Assembly: GCA_026008535.1 (NCBI GenBank)
Contig: BRKX01000007.1
Location: 52,813,001 to 52,877,000, forward strand
Direction of reading: 5' to 3'
Origin: Perilla frutescens
Taxonomy: Eukaryota; Streptophyta; Magnoliopsida; Lamiales; Lamiaceae
DNA: 64,000 nt
The position numbers and the translations under genes are program-made. Positions 34,141 through 46,736 of the stretch are shown here, piece by piece. How positions within the stretch are numbered: the stretch's first letter is position 1; every line of letters begins with the position of its first letter. The notes under the pieces are model-generated. The model had not been told where the DNA came from. It was given only the letters and a program-made list of their open reading frames with translations, and ran no database searches.

Positions 34141-35020
34141 AGTTACATTTTATTTTTTAATTAATAAAAAAAATCAAAGATCTACTTTTAAGTTAAGAAT
34201 GCCCTAGCCCCCAAGTCTCTTCTGCCAAACATCTTCAAACTTCTTTAATTTTTATCGATCGAAAGCCTTATTCTTTTCTTATTCATCTTCAATTTGAAAT
34301 GCCAAAAGCCCTCTTCTTCTTCCTTCTTATTCAATTCTTCGAAAGAGAAAAATGGATGGTTCGATCTCCAATTATTGTTAATATGTTCTTTTTTTTCAGG
34401 ATGATTACTCAAATTGGTTGACAAAGATGAAACAACATCTAATTTCAAAAGGGGCATGGGTCTGTGTGGAAGAAATGACATAAGTGATGAGTGATACAAA
34501 AGCAAAATTAGTCTCTCTCTCTCTCTCATTCGTCATTCTCTCTCTCCCACCATTCTCATCAAGATTTTCGACGCCAACACGCCCACACAAGGATGGAACA
34601 CTCTTCACTCTCTTTTTTTCCGCAATACTTCCAACTCTCGAAAACCCCATCAATCCAATTCCAAGGGATACATTTATACATCTAATATTGATATGTTTTT
34701 GCTAAGCAATTGTTTTCAATCTTTAATTGTGATTGTAATTTTATGTATGTGTGTTGTTTTGAATGTTTTAGATAAGAGTGAATGAAGAGTTGGTGAAGAG
34801 CTATAATGGAATAGATGCAGGAAAGGAGTGGGTGATACCACTTTCCGGGGATAAACCATTCTTCAACATGGTTTTGATGAAATCTGCAGTAAAATCAATT
34901 TATCATATGGTCGGTATATGTATCTATGTATATATATTTCATCTTGAATAAATAATAATAGTATCAACATCATCTTTTTGTTAGGAATTCAATTAATCAT
35001 AATAAGATGGAGTTAACAGA
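34141..35020 (+). other. Left interior of the outer CACTA
   Basis: No complete gene. Around 34399-34480 the + strand reads DDYSNWLTKMKQHLISKGAW, similar to the start of copia gag-like domains. An open, exon-like stretch at 34772-34915 (VNEELVKSYNGIDAGKEWV...) is not recognised. A TC-rich tract lies at 34510-34550. Captured exons are possible. Confidence 0.35.
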
Positions 35021-35347
35021 CACTACAACAAATATGCTAGTAGACAACGATTATTGACCATTGTAAACCAACTTTAAAAATCGTTGTCTATAGTGGCGTT
35101 GTATTTTGTGCAGATAATTTACAACGGCCCAAAACCATTGTCATTTCATTCCTGACAACGGTTTAGAACCGTTGTGAAATAATTTCGTGTTGTCTTTTTT
35201 GTAAGTTGACAACGCTTTATGAAGTGACCGTTGTGCTTTTTTATCCAGTGTCCGGTAATAGACAACAGCTATATAACCTAATCGTTGTGATATCGGTATA
35301 TACGACAACAGTTTCTTTGGTTAATCGTTGTCATTTACTATTGTATT

Positions 35348-36228
35348 TGTTGGAATTAGTTGCCTCAAACACTGGAAATAGACACAGAAATATCAGACGC
35401 TGAGCTCTTGACACATCAAACAAAATACATGAATCCTAATCTAGCTATCAACTAAATTGAATTCAAACAAAATACAAATCAACCTACCGTTAATTTGTAT
35501 ACAAACTAGAAATGATTCCACAACCTTCTATCTATCCTAACTTGTACAATCTATTCTCATGAATCGATTGAAAAACAATGAACAACAAAAGTAAGAAGAA
35601 GAAATGAAGAATGAAATCAATATGCTAAGTTTGCAACTCGAGCTTTTTAATGTCTACACACAGCGGCAAGATTTCTTCTGCTCGAATAATTCTCCTCAAG
35701 TGTGGTTCTTGCTCCTTTAATAAGCTTTTCATCACTTGAGCCGAACAAGGTCCATGTATTCTCTTTCTTGATCGTGGGTTGAAGATAACCGTCACTACAA
35801 CTCCTCCATCGTGATTGAGGAAAACCTCCTCCATGGTGTGGTTAAAAACATAACCCTCGTTCATCCCTATTTTCAGATAATTTCCAGCAATATAAATTCT
35901 GAAAAAAAGAAAACGGTTAAATAGAGATAACAAGGAACCTAAAATATAGGAGATAGAGTTTTGACTCATTAAAACTCTCCTATAAATAATATATTAATCA
36001 TATATATATATATATATCCGTTTATTTTAAATAAATAATTTCGTGGATATATATATGATTTCATATATATGAGATAAAAATAAATTTATTAAGAAATAAA
36101 TAAATCAATCAAACTAGGAAAAGATAATATTAATGGCGAAGAATGTCACAGACAATGTCGTAGAGAGTCTGTATGACATTAAGTTCAATATTGAACTTAA
36201 CAATCCCAATGTCAGACAGTACTCAACA
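35348..36228 (-). repeat. 3' LTR of the SIRE-type element (881 bp)
   Basis: TGTTGG...CAACA ends. Nearly identical to the other LTR except for an internal gap: between AGACACAGAAAT and TCAGACGCTGAGC it lacks about 170 bp present at 43964-44131. Confidence 0.9.
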
Positions 36229-36241
36229 ATCTTCCCCTTAA
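36229..36241 (-). other. Polypurine tract of the SIRE-type element
   Basis: TTAAGGGGAAGAT (minus strand) lies directly before the 3' LTR, the position of the plus-strand primer. Confidence 0.75.
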
Positions 36242-36743
36242 TCTTAGCATTTCTGCACAAAACATACAACTCAATGTATTTTGTACAATTAGAGTAGCAA
36301 CGGAAAATGGACATCATAGAGTCTCCCCCTTAAGGGTTACTCCCCTTAATGTGATCATCAACCACCAGGTAATTATCCCATTACAAAATCAATGTCAAAC
36401 AGAAGTTCAACACAAAACATTCACGACCTATTGATCATTCAATATCAAAAACCAACTATGCTTAATATGCCCAATAACTATGGTATATAGCAAATACCAT
36501 AAAAAATAAAACAAGGCAAGCATATAAACATGAACACAAATATAATTTGCATCCCAAAAATAGAAATGCATAAAAAGCATATCAAAATAGAAGTGTGTCC
36601 AGCACACACATCAAAAACCAATTAAAGATGCATCAAGCATCTTAAATGTGTCCAGCACATAACAAACATAATAAAAATTGTTTGATAATAAAAATAAAAC
36701 ATTGTTTGTTTTTAACTAAAAACAGAAGCTCAAACACTGAGCT

Positions 36744-38364
36744 TCACAGCAACTTCCGCTTTCCCTTGGACACTCTCTTCTTCATTCTCCCTTCAGCATT
36801 AGCATCCTTGACATCTTCAGACTCCTCTCGCTCCTCTTCCACACCCTCACCAGCTTCAGCTCCACTGTCATCTACTCTCCCTTTTTGTGTAGAAAGGAGA
36901 TGAGTGAAGACATCACGCACTTGAGAAAAATGATGAATAGCAGTTGTGATGTGATCAACCTGGGCAACGAGCGTCTCCATTGGTAACATCACAATGGGAA
37001 TGTGAGAAGAGTCAGCTGTTATAGGGTCAGGAGCCTGTGTGGACTGATGTGAGGCTGTAGCAACATCAGAGGAGGATTGTTTGAGTGTAGCAGCATCCGA
37101 GCCATAGGGAAGATCAATAATTCAGCCATCACCCGCTTTTGGCTTGATAATAGAGATATCCGGTTGTTCAGCAACAAGCTTCTTCTTGCTCTCTTTCATG
37201 CTTTGATGTTTTAGAATGCCATAAATAAGACATGGAAAAGGCAGGTGATTGGAAGAGCTTGACTTTGAAGCTGCCTTAAGTATATACCCAAACATACAAA
37301 CACCAAGGTTAAACGGAAGAATGGATCCAATTTTGTATAATAAAATGGCTTGATCCACCGTTAAAACAGAAGCATTGGATGTTGGAAGCCAGTTGCAGAT
37401 AGTGAGCTTAAACAGAACAGTGTAAAAGAATATGAACTTGGAAGATGACACTTTGTTTATCCATTTAGGAATAAGACCACCGATGATAACACTCACAACA
37501 TCATCCAAAAGATCAAGTGAAATCACAATGTCTTCATTCCTCAATCCAAGAAAAGAATTTATCATATTAGGATTAAAATCATAGACTTTATCCCTAACAT
37601 ACACAGTACCATATCTCAAATTATTAGGATCTCTCATGTCAACTGAGATGTTTGAGTAAAACTCAAACACCACATTTGGATCAAATGTTATCAGCTCAGT
37701 AACAGACTTCTACAACCCCCGTTGCTTCAAAAAGACATCCATCCCATGTTTTTTAAAGCTTAATACATCAATCATTCTCTCAATCTTAAAAGCCCTCTGA
37801 GTAATTGATTTGTAAGATAATTTAGCCTCTTTCGAGTAAAACAACTTACTAAAAGCGGAAGTAACATCAAGAGGAGAACCTGATTTAGGTGCAAAATATT
37901 TCTTTGGTAGGAGCTTCTTCAGTCTTGACAGCAGATTCTTGGTGAAGCCGTTTTGACTTCCTCAGCTGTGAAGGCTTGCTAGATGTCTATGACAAGGACC
38001 TTGAATGGGACTCCAGCTCCGGATCGATGGGATTTTTTGGATCACCAAGAACATTAACCTTAAGGGGATTAGGGTTTAAAATCTCAGTTCCTGAAGGAAT
38101 AATGAGATCAGGATGATCCTCCTTGTTTGGCGTGTGTGTTGCTGGAGATAATGGTTCAGAGGAACTCGTAGTAGCTTCATTTGTCAGAATGGCAGGAGGT
38201 GTGATGTTAGGTGCTTGAGTTGGAGTGGCCTGAAGAGAAGGTTGCATTGTAGTAGCCGGTGTCGAGGCTGAAGATGGAGATCCTTTAGATAACTTCATCA
38301 TTTGCTGGAGCATCATCATCATTATCTGGTAGGGGTTTGGATCTGCCATGAAAGAAAGACACAA
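36744..38364 (-). pseudogene. Env-like ORF of the SIRE-type element, broken
   Basis: Downstream of RNase H three open stretches follow on the minus strand: 38364-37987 (Met/Ser/Pro/Thr-rich leader), about 37940-37122 (FFYTVLFKLTICNWLPTSNA, VYVRDKVYDFNPNMINSFLG) and 36992-36744 (acidic/basic, coiled-coil-like). A frameshift near 37900, a TAG near 37710 and a TAA at 37122 divide them. The middle part has the (D)FxPNxIN-FLG pattern of the plant retroelement domain also present in the Athila ORF at the window start. SIRE elements are known to carry an env-like ORF here. I see no convincing signal peptide or membrane anchor; function unknown. Confidence 0.65.
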
Positions 38365-38774
38365 GGCTGAAAATAGAAAAGCAAAGATTGGAGAGGCGGA
38401 GAAGATGAACCGCTAGAGAGAGAGAGAAATAGAAAATCTGATTTGAAGATAGAGAGAGACAAAAGTTCCTTTTTTTAAAATAATGAAAACGATATCTCTC
38501 ACTCCCTCTCTTATCATATTACAAGATATGCGGATAAGTATATCTGCTTGTCAAAAAAATTTATTTATTTATTAATTTTTAAAAATAATAAATAATAAAA
38601 AAACAGATTCTGAAGAATAAAATAAATGGGGTCGAGTTATGATTGAATGAATTCTCATGAATTAATTCACAATAGAGAATCATAACATCGTACCATAATT
38701 TTATTAAATCATAATCAAAATGTGTGTCCTGATGTTAAAGAGCATAACATTGACTTTAACATCAGGATGTCAAA

Positions 38775-40106
38775 TATTGACTAATAGACACACATTCCAA
38801 GAGATTTTCTTAGAGAAGAAAATCTCTCAAAATCCAAAGGTTTAGTAAAGATATCGGCAATTTGACTCTCTGTAGGAATGTATTCCAATTTAATGATATC
38901 TCGTTCCACAAGATCTCAGATAAAGTGGTGTCTGATGTCAATGTGTTTGGTGCGTGAATGTTGGACTGGGTTCTTTGAAATTTCAATTGTACTGACATTG
39001 TCACACAGCAATGTCAACGAAGGACTAGTTAGGCTATAATCAAACACCATTTGATTTAACCACAACAGTTGAGAACAGCAACTAGCGGCAGCAACATACT
39101 CTGATTCGGCTGTGGAGAGTGAGATACAATTCTATTTCTTACTTGACCAAGAAACCAGATTGTTACCAAAATAAAAACACCCTCCGCTAGTGCTCTTCCG
39201 GTCATCGACATCACCTACCCAATCGGAATCACTAAATCCTACAAGATGAATGTTAGAATTCTTGCAATATTTAATACCAAACCTAATTGTGCCAGAAACA
39301 TAGCGAATAATCCTCTTAACAGCTTTAAGATGAGATTCTTTAGGCTGAGATTGATATCTCGCACAAACACCAACACTAAACATAATGTCAGGACGACTAG
39401 CTGTTAAGTACAATAAACTCCCTATCATTTCTCTATACATGGTAGAATCAACATTGCTACCAACATCGTCTCTGCTCAACTTTTCGGAAGATCCCATAGG
39501 TGTCTTCATAGGTTTAGCATCTTCTAATCCGAAATGCTTGACCAATCCTTTAGCATATTTGCTTTGAGAGATGAAGATCCCATCTTTATCTTGCTTGATT
39601 TGTAGACCAAGGAAATAGTTGAGCTCTCCTACCATGCTCATTTCAAACGTGTTGCACATTAAGTCTACAAAATCTTTGAGTAGATTAGTACAATTCGAAC
39701 AAAAAACAATGTCATCAACATAGATTTGCGCTACAGTAATATGTTTTTTATTTTTCTTGATAAATAGTGTTTTATCAACTTGGCCTCTTGCAAAACCAAT
39801 TTGTAGCAAGAAATCGGTCAGTCTAGCATACCATACTCTAGGGGCTTGTTTCAGACCATACAAAGTCTTTTTGAGCTTAAAAATGTGTGAAGGTTTCTCA
39901 TGACATTCAAACCCCTTAGGATGTTCGACATATGCCTCTTCATTGAGATAACCATTCAAAAATGCACTTTTAACATCTATTTGATGTAAAGTAAAACCTA
40001 AATAACATGCAATTGCACATAAAAGATGAATGGATTCAATCCCTGCAACAGGGGCAAAGGTCTCATCAAAGTCTACCCCTTCAATTTGGGGTATAACCTT
40101 GAGCAA
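38775..40106 (-). pseudogene. Reverse transcriptase and RNase H of the SIRE-type element
   Basis: From about 40106 the minus strand encodes a copia RT: GVDFDETFAPVAGIESI, HQIDVKSAFLNGYLNEE, LKKTLYGLKQAPRVWY and the catalytic YVDDI. It then reads into the connection and RNase H region (MIGSLLYLTASRPDIMF, GFSDSDWVGDVDDRKSTSGG). A TAG at 39132-39134 interrupts after WSSKK; the expected LSTAESEYVAA and a degenerate tail ending near DIFTKPLDFERF follow to about 38775. It copies the RNA genome to DNA in cytoplasmic particles. The 5' border is frameshifted from the linker ORF (stops near 40120-40200). Confidence 0.9.
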
Positions 40107-40223
40107 CTAGACGAGCTTTGTTTCTGACAACATTGCCAGATTCGTTCGTTTTATTTTTGAAAATCCATTTTGTTCCAATTATATTTTTATCTTTAGAACG
40201 TGGAACTAGTTCCAAACATTATT

Positions 40224-41823
40224 TCATACAAACTGGTTTAGTTTCTCATGCATAGCATTGATCCAAAAATTATCATTAAGGGCATCCTTAATGTTTTTTG
40301 GTTCAATGTTAGACAGAAAACAAGTGTTTAACATACAAACATTTAAAGAAGACATACATACCAGTTTCAACATTTCTTTGTATTCCTCTGAGTTCTTGCT
40401 CCTTGTTTGAACTCCTTCGGATTGGTCACCAATGATTTGTGAGTATGGATGATTCTTTCTAATTCGACTTGGAGGATCTCTTCTTAGTTCATCTTCGGCA
40501 TTCACTAATTGGTCGTCTTCACTGTCTGAAGTGCATGTTGACTGGTGTTTTAACTAGAACTTCATCATTTTGTGGAACATTGATTTTGACATTCCCTGTG
40601 GATGTCTTGTTCTCAACATCAAGTCCAGTATGATCACTTGACATTTCACTCGTGTCAAGAAGATCCATCACCTCATCCTCTTCAGAGTTTGAAGCAATAC
40701 CTGTGTGATCATCAAACACAACATTAATTGATTCTTGGACTGTTTTTGTCCGAAGATTGAACACACGGTATGACCGACTGTCAGATGCATATCTTAAGAA
40801 AATTCCCTTATCGCTCTTAGCATCGAATTTTCCCAAATGGTCCTTGTCATTTAGGATGTAACATACACATCCAAAAACATGAAAATACTTCAAATTAGGC
40901 TTCTTGTTCTTCAGAAGTTCATATGGTGTCTCTGTCCTGCCAGGGCGAAGAATCACTCTATTCCCGATGTGACAAGCAGTGTTCACTGCTTCAGCCCACA
41001 GCTTCTTAGACAACCGTTGTGCTTGTAACATTGCTCTTGACATCTCTTGAAGAGTTTGGTTTTTTCTTTCAACCACCCCGTTTTTTTTAGGTGTCTTTGG
41101 TGCAGAAAACTCATGGATGGTGCCTCTTTTTGCACAGAACTCTTCAAACATCAAGTTTTCAAATTCGAGCCCATGATCAGTTCTAATGCACTTGATGTTA
41201 GACTCATGCTTTCTTGACACCATCCTGCAGAACTTATTGAACATTCTGAATGCTTCAGATTTTTCTTGCAGAAATTCAACCCATGTGAACCGCGAAAAAT
41301 CATCCACTATAACCAGAATGAACCTTTTACCACTCATGCTTTTGGTGTCAACTGGACCCATGATGTCCATGTGAATCAGATTGAAGCATTTCGTGGTTTG
41401 ACAAGATGAAGAACTTTTATGCAGAGATCTCACCTGTTTGCCCTTCTGACATGCACTGCAAACAACATCGAGATCGATCTTCACTGATGGAATACCTCTA
41501 ATAGCATCAGCTTTAATTAACTTCTTCAAACTTCGAAAGCTAATATGATGAAGTTTTTGATGCACAAGTTGAGTGTCAATATTGACTGAAACATTGCATT
41601 TCTCGTTCTTGTCCGCATGGTAGCAATTATTCAATGCCCGACTTCTGAACATAATGCACTTATTCTCGCTATCAAAAACTTCACAGGTATTTTTATTGAA
41701 TCTGACATGCATACCATCATCACATAGCTGACTTATGCTGATCAGATTTGCCGTTAGACCTTCGACATAAAGCACATTGCGTAACTTGGGAAAATTCTTA
41801 ACATTCAAGGTTTCTTTTCCCAC
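40224..41823 (-). pseudogene. Protease C-part, integrase and linker of the SIRE-type element
   Basis: 41823-40519 is open: the end of the protease region (NVLYVEGLTANLISISQLCD), the integrase zinc finger (VHQKLHHISFRSL ... CSACQKGKQ) and the catalytic core with HMDIMGPVDTKS, VDDFSRFTWV, the second Asp in IRTDHGLEFEN and the Glu in KKNGVVERKNQTLQEMSR, so the D,D,E triad is kept. A frame change leads to 40505-40224, an acidic linker toward RT. Just upstream (41830-41940) the protease active site reads DNG where D(S/T)G is expected and is followed by stops. Confidence 0.88.
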
Positions 41824-41936
41824 TATATTACCTTATGCTCCTCTACCATAGCTCACTTTACATTTGCTTGTCATGGAATAGTCATCGAGAAACTTTGGAT
41901 TTCCTGTCATATGCCTGAATATCCATTGTCAAAGTA

Positions 41937-43736
41937 CTATGTACTAGCAATGTTGGCTTTCAGCGAAGTGTACACAACATTGCATGAAATTTTTACCTTC
42001 TTGGAACTTTTCTTCTTTTTTAAAGTTTTGGAAGAACTTTCCATGATAATCTTTCCCGTTGCTATATCATCATGATATTTGAAGCAATACGGTTTGATAT
42101 GTCCAAGCTCTTGACAATAATGACAGACATATTTCTTCTCCTTGGATTTGTCATAAACATTTGGTTTGACATTTCTGTCAACATTGACTGGAACATCCTT
42201 AGAGCTTTCTCCTTTGACAAACTTGATAGGGTTAGAGATAGATATTGAAGAACTTGATGTATATCCCAAACCTGCTTTAGTGGTTTTTCCCAATGTCAGA
42301 ACCTCATTTAGGGTAGACATTCCTTTGTTGAGTTGTTGAAAGGTTTTTGAGGCAGCTTCTACTTCCTTTCTCAACTTATTCAGCTCAAGGTCACTTCTAG
42401 TGAGTCTAATTTCAAGGTCCAGTACCCTTTGCTTTAGAGTTTGGTTTTCTTCCACGAGAATCCCAAATTCCTTCGACTGTTCAGTCCATTGGACACACAC
42501 TTCATCTACAACCTTATGCAGTTGTTGTAGAGCTTCCCGGTGGCTAACATCGGACCGGTCTTTTTCCACCTGAGACACTTCAGCAGTATTGCAAAATTCA
42601 TCCAGCAAGGTCATTTCATACCGGTTAGTAGTATTTGGAGGAATGTGAGAAATTTCTTGTATAACATTCTCCATAACATTGCTTGGAACATCTACGGTAA
42701 CATGATCAAGATTAACATCATAATCATAATCACCATCATCCATGTCAGTCAGAGCATCAATCATTCCGTCTAAGTCATCATTGACTTTCACAAACAACAC
42801 AGTTTGCTTTCTAGCTTCTTCATCATCGGATTCGTCACTTAAAATGGCAGCACTATAATTTCTTATCTACTTCATGTGAACAGTAGGACACTCATTGGTA
42901 TAGTGTCCAAAACCCAAACATTCCCTACATTGAATGGAGTCAATGTCCTTCTCTGAATCATCTGGAGATTTTGATGATTTTGTCGACCCAGATGATGTTG
43001 ATGAGGGAGAGTTAAATAGCCTCCGCGGTTTGAGATTTGGCGAACCTTTCTTCAGAGATCGCACTAGGGAATTGAACTTCTTGGTGAGAAGTGCAACACT
43101 CAAGGACTCATCTTCATTGATCTCCTGAATGTTCTCAACATCAAGTTGAACATCTGAAGTTGATGTTACTGACTAAAGTGTAATTCCTTTAGAGGAGCTG
43201 TTTGACTTTCGGTTTTCGAGATTTATCTCAAAAGTGAGTAGAATACTCACTGCTTCACTCAAACTCATGTTTGATACATTATGAGCTTCTTCAATAGCAG
43301 AAATTTTCATGTTGAATCTCTCCAGAAGCGTGTGAAGAAGCTTTCTTACAATATTCTCATTCGAGATCAGACATCTGAGAGTTGTAGACTCATTTGACAC
43401 TTCACACAGTCGTTCATTGTACATTAAAATAGTCTCATCTTCTAACATTCGCAGAGTTTTGAATTTGGAAATGAGTAGCCTGAGCTTTGTTTGTCGTACA
43501 CTGGTTGACCCTTCACAATGTTCCTGTAGTATGTTCCATGCTTGATAAGCTGTAGTGCAATTGCACATCATTTTGAAGCACGAAACATCTACCGAGACAA
43601 ATATAGCATTGAGTGCTCGAGAGTTGAAGTTGGAGATAATTCGGTCATCATTAGTCCACTGGGTTTCTGGAGTAAGGATGAAAACTCCATTAGGTCCTTC
43701 CATCCTTGGAGGTGACCATTCTTCAATCACGGCCAA
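41937..43736 (-). pseudogene. Gag of the SIRE-type element
   Basis: One frame interrupted by TAG codons at 43173-43175, 42867-42869 and 41937-41939. First segment: copia gag core (NFNSRALNAIFVSVD, AYQAWNILQEHCEGS, LLHTLLERFNMKISAIEEA). Second: a Ser-rich linker and a CCHC knuckle (CRECLGFGHYTNEC). Third: acidic, with a coiled-coil region (ENQTLKQRVLDLEIRLTRSD) and a second knuckle (CHYCQELGHIKPYC). It would form the virus-like particle and package RNA. Two knuckles and unusual length fit the SIRE group. Confidence 0.85.
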
Positions 43737-43902
43737 CTAAGTCCTCTCATCGACGGACTTGATATACATCTCATGCGAGAATTCCACATAGCATAATTCT
43801 TGTCATTACTATCCAATGCCGGAGGATAGCACTGGTTAATCTTAATGTGTCCATTTCAGTGAGTCAGCAATCTAAAGATCGAATACTTAGTGTGTTAAGT
43901 AC

Positions 43903-43918
43903 AAGCTCTTGATGCCAC
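43903..43918 (-). other. Primer-binding site of the SIRE-type element
   Basis: On the minus strand GTGGCATCAAGAGCTTG follows the 5' LTR after one or two bases. It is close to TGGTATCAGAGC, complementary to initiator tRNA-Met. Confidence 0.7.
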
Positions 43919-43919
43919 T

Positions 43920-44968
43920 TGTTGGAATTAGTTGCCTCAAACACTGGAAATAGACACAGAAATGTAATGTCAAACTCAATGTTAGTGATAGTTGAAACAC
44001 TATCCTTAACATAAAATGCTAAAATTTAAATTCAATGACACAAAGATAAATTTTAAATCATATACAACATGTATGTGATTACCACACGGTGAAATTATGC
44101 TTCCACGAGCCAACACAATGGTTAAGTTGATGATGTCAGACGCTGAGCTCTTGACACCAAACAAAATACATGAATCCTAATCTAGCTATCAACTAATTTG
44201 AATTCAAACAAAATACAAATCAACCTACCATTAATTTGTATACAAACTAGCAATGATTCCACAACCTTCTATCTATCCTAACTTGTACAATCTATTCTCA
44301 TGAATCGATTGAACAACAATGAACAACAAAAGTAAGAAGAAGGAACGAAGAACGAAATCAATATGCTAAGTTTGCGACTCGAGCTTTTCAATCTCTACAC
44401 ACAACAGCAAGATTTCTTCTGCTCAAATAATTCTCCTCAAGTGTGGTTCTTGCTCATTTAATAAGCTTTTCATCACTTGAGCCGAACAAGGTTCATGTCT
44501 TCTCCTTCTTGATCGTGGGTTGAAGATAACCGTCACTACCACTACTCCATCGTGATTGAGGAAAACCGCCTCCATGGTGTGGTTGAAAACATAACCCACA
44601 TTCATCCCTATTTTCTGATAATTTTCAGCAATATAAATTCTGAAAAAAAAAGCGGTTAAATAGAGATTACAAGGAACCTAAAATATAGAAGATAGTGTTT
44701 TGACTTATTCAAACTCTCTTATAAATAATATAATCATATATATATATATATCCGTTTATTTTAAATAAATAATTTCGTGGATATATATATATATAATTTG
44801 ATATATATATGAGATAAAAACAAATTTATTAAGAAATAAATAAATAAATCAATCTAGGAAATGATAAGATTAATGGCGACGAATGTCACAGACAATGTTG
44901 TAGGGAGTCTGCATGACATTAAGTTCAACATTGAACTTAACAATCTCAATGTCGAACAACACTCAACA
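43920..44968 (-). repeat. 5' LTR of the SIRE-type element (1049 bp)
   Basis: TGTTGG...CAACA ends. Fuller than its partner by about 170 bp. A handful of single-base differences and microsatellite length changes (TA tract near 44730-44810) separate the two. Confidence 0.9.
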
Positions 44969-45349
44969 GTATTGTGTGAAAATTGTTGTAGTTCTTTATT
45001 ACAGACAACAGTTTATAATAAAAAACAGTTGTATTTTAGTTACTTCTATAAAAAAAACAACTGTTTTATATTAATCTGTTGTTAGTTTTTTAGTTTTCAA
45101 CCTATAAATGTATGCACCATAGACAATATAATTAAATAGCAAACAATTTAAATAGCAAACAATTTAGCTAATAATAATATTTATTTAAAATTAATGAATG
45201 AAGTCATAAACATAGAAAAATATCTAGTTGAATGGCTGACATATATCTAAATAAAATTCTACAGAGTCTAAAAAATGTGAATGCTAAACTCCAACTATCT
45301 CATGAGTTGTGTCTTCAATATAAATGAGAAATCTCTATCAACAAAATTT

Positions 45350-46736
45350 GTACAACAATAGCTCCCGAGGATGTTCTTCACTGTGAACCATCTCTCTTCC
45401 CTTCACTAATTGACCACATGTCTGCATCAACAATAAAATAAAAATATGCGTATCAGAATTTCCGGCATACCTTATTTTTCTCTAAGCATTTACTTTGGTG
45501 ATAGCCTGAGAGGATCATCACATTATCACAACTTAATCCATAAATGTGGTTCCCAATCCCATCTTACAAATTTTGATTCCCGAAAGAAACAAAATTTTGG
45601 AATTTCAGTTTTAACTTCCAAAACATGATTAACAAACATAGATTCTAAAAAAAATTGAAATTTATTTTGATAGTAGTCTTATACCTTGGCAAGAATGCAC
45701 TCCAAACTTTGAATTTCATTCTTGGAATAAACAGGACCTTTGTCCAAGCAGCTCTTGGCACCTTTCACATTGATCTTCCCGTATCTATATACAAATATAT
45801 ATATATATATATATTATATTATATTTTTTAGGAAGATTCATTTACCGATTACCATTTATAAAGAGGAAAATGGAATAATAAGCCTTTATGAAAATCTTGA
45901 AGTAGAACCCTCCAGCTTATCAGCTTCCTTACAATTTTTTTAATTCAACTTTCTTCTCCTCAATTGGTGGACTGAAAAACTCCTTGACTAAGGCATCAAG
46001 GGCCTCAGCAATAATAGCCTAGGAAGATAAATGAAATCAAACAGGAGGACCAAATAGGGGAAATATCATTTGATTTTCCACAAACCTTGGAAGTCAGTTG
46101 GCCCTTTGCATCTCATATAGTTCCGGACATCTCATTTATGAAACTAACAAAGTCGTCTGAATCTTTGCCGACATCGTATTCTTCACCAACCTTATTGTTC
46201 TTTGGGAAGAATTTCAATGTAGAGAAACCACTTACTCCGTACCTGCTCTGCAGAAGACATGCATAAGTTGAATTTTAAATGCTCAGTCAAAAATGACCAA
46301 AGCAAGAGAATAAAATAGATAACTTATGCATCAAGGTCTAAAATCAAAATAACAAACAGTAAAAAGCATCAACATCAACATTTGCAAACGTATGAGAGTA
46401 CTTTCTTACTTCTATACTTGTTTATGTATATGCCAAAGAAACTACTTTTTTAGGTTTGTGTTAGTAGCTCATACTTCAACTAAAGTCCACAAAGATTGGT
46501 GATTTGATCGTGAAAAATGAACTGCTTCTGGAATTAATTTCATGGGGTAAATCTCCAAAGCATCAATTATAGATAAGCAAATTAAGTAAAGATTAACAAT
46601 CAATCAAGAATCATCACACAACATTCAACAAATAAAAATCAGCCAACCTTTCCAATCATAACATATTTTTACATCTTAAAACTAGCTAACACCAAGCTTT
46701 TCATACTCCGGAGCAAGCTTTTTAAAGTGCCCATGC
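45350..46736 (-). pseudogene. Captured fragment of a PDI-like gene (PDIL2-1/ERp38 type)
   Basis: Five exon-like blocks with splice sites: 46736-46648 (KKLAPEYEKLG), 46242-46086 (YGVSGFSTLKFFPKNNKVGE, DDFVSFINEMSGT, then a TGA, DAKGQLTSK), 46018-45895 (ALDALVKEF; frameshift; ADKLEGST), 45784-45685 (YGKINVKGAKSCLDKG, NEIQSLE), and 45421 to about 45350 (ISEGK; frameshift; FTVKNILG). The order matches the end of a thioredoxin domain plus the C-terminal ERp29-like helical domain of plant PDIL2-1, an ER disulfide isomerase. The first block should begin inside the active site WCGHC; here it reads HGHF, so the cysteine is lost. N-terminal exons and one internal exon are absent. The donor of the third exon is mutated. 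Non-functional cargo of the CACTA. Confidence 0.85.

Larger units (their letters stand above)
35348..44968 (-). mobile_element. SIRE/Maximus-type Ty1/copia retrotransposon, complete but inactive
   Basis: 9.6 kb on the minus strand between perfect GTATT duplications (35343-35347 and 44969-44973), with LTRs 35348-36228 and 43920-44968. It contains gag with zinc knuckles, protease/integrase, RT/RNase H and an env-like ORF. Gene order (integrase before RT) makes it copia; the extra ORF after RNase H makes it SIRE-like. Many nonsense codons and frameshifts make it defective. Confidence 0.9.
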
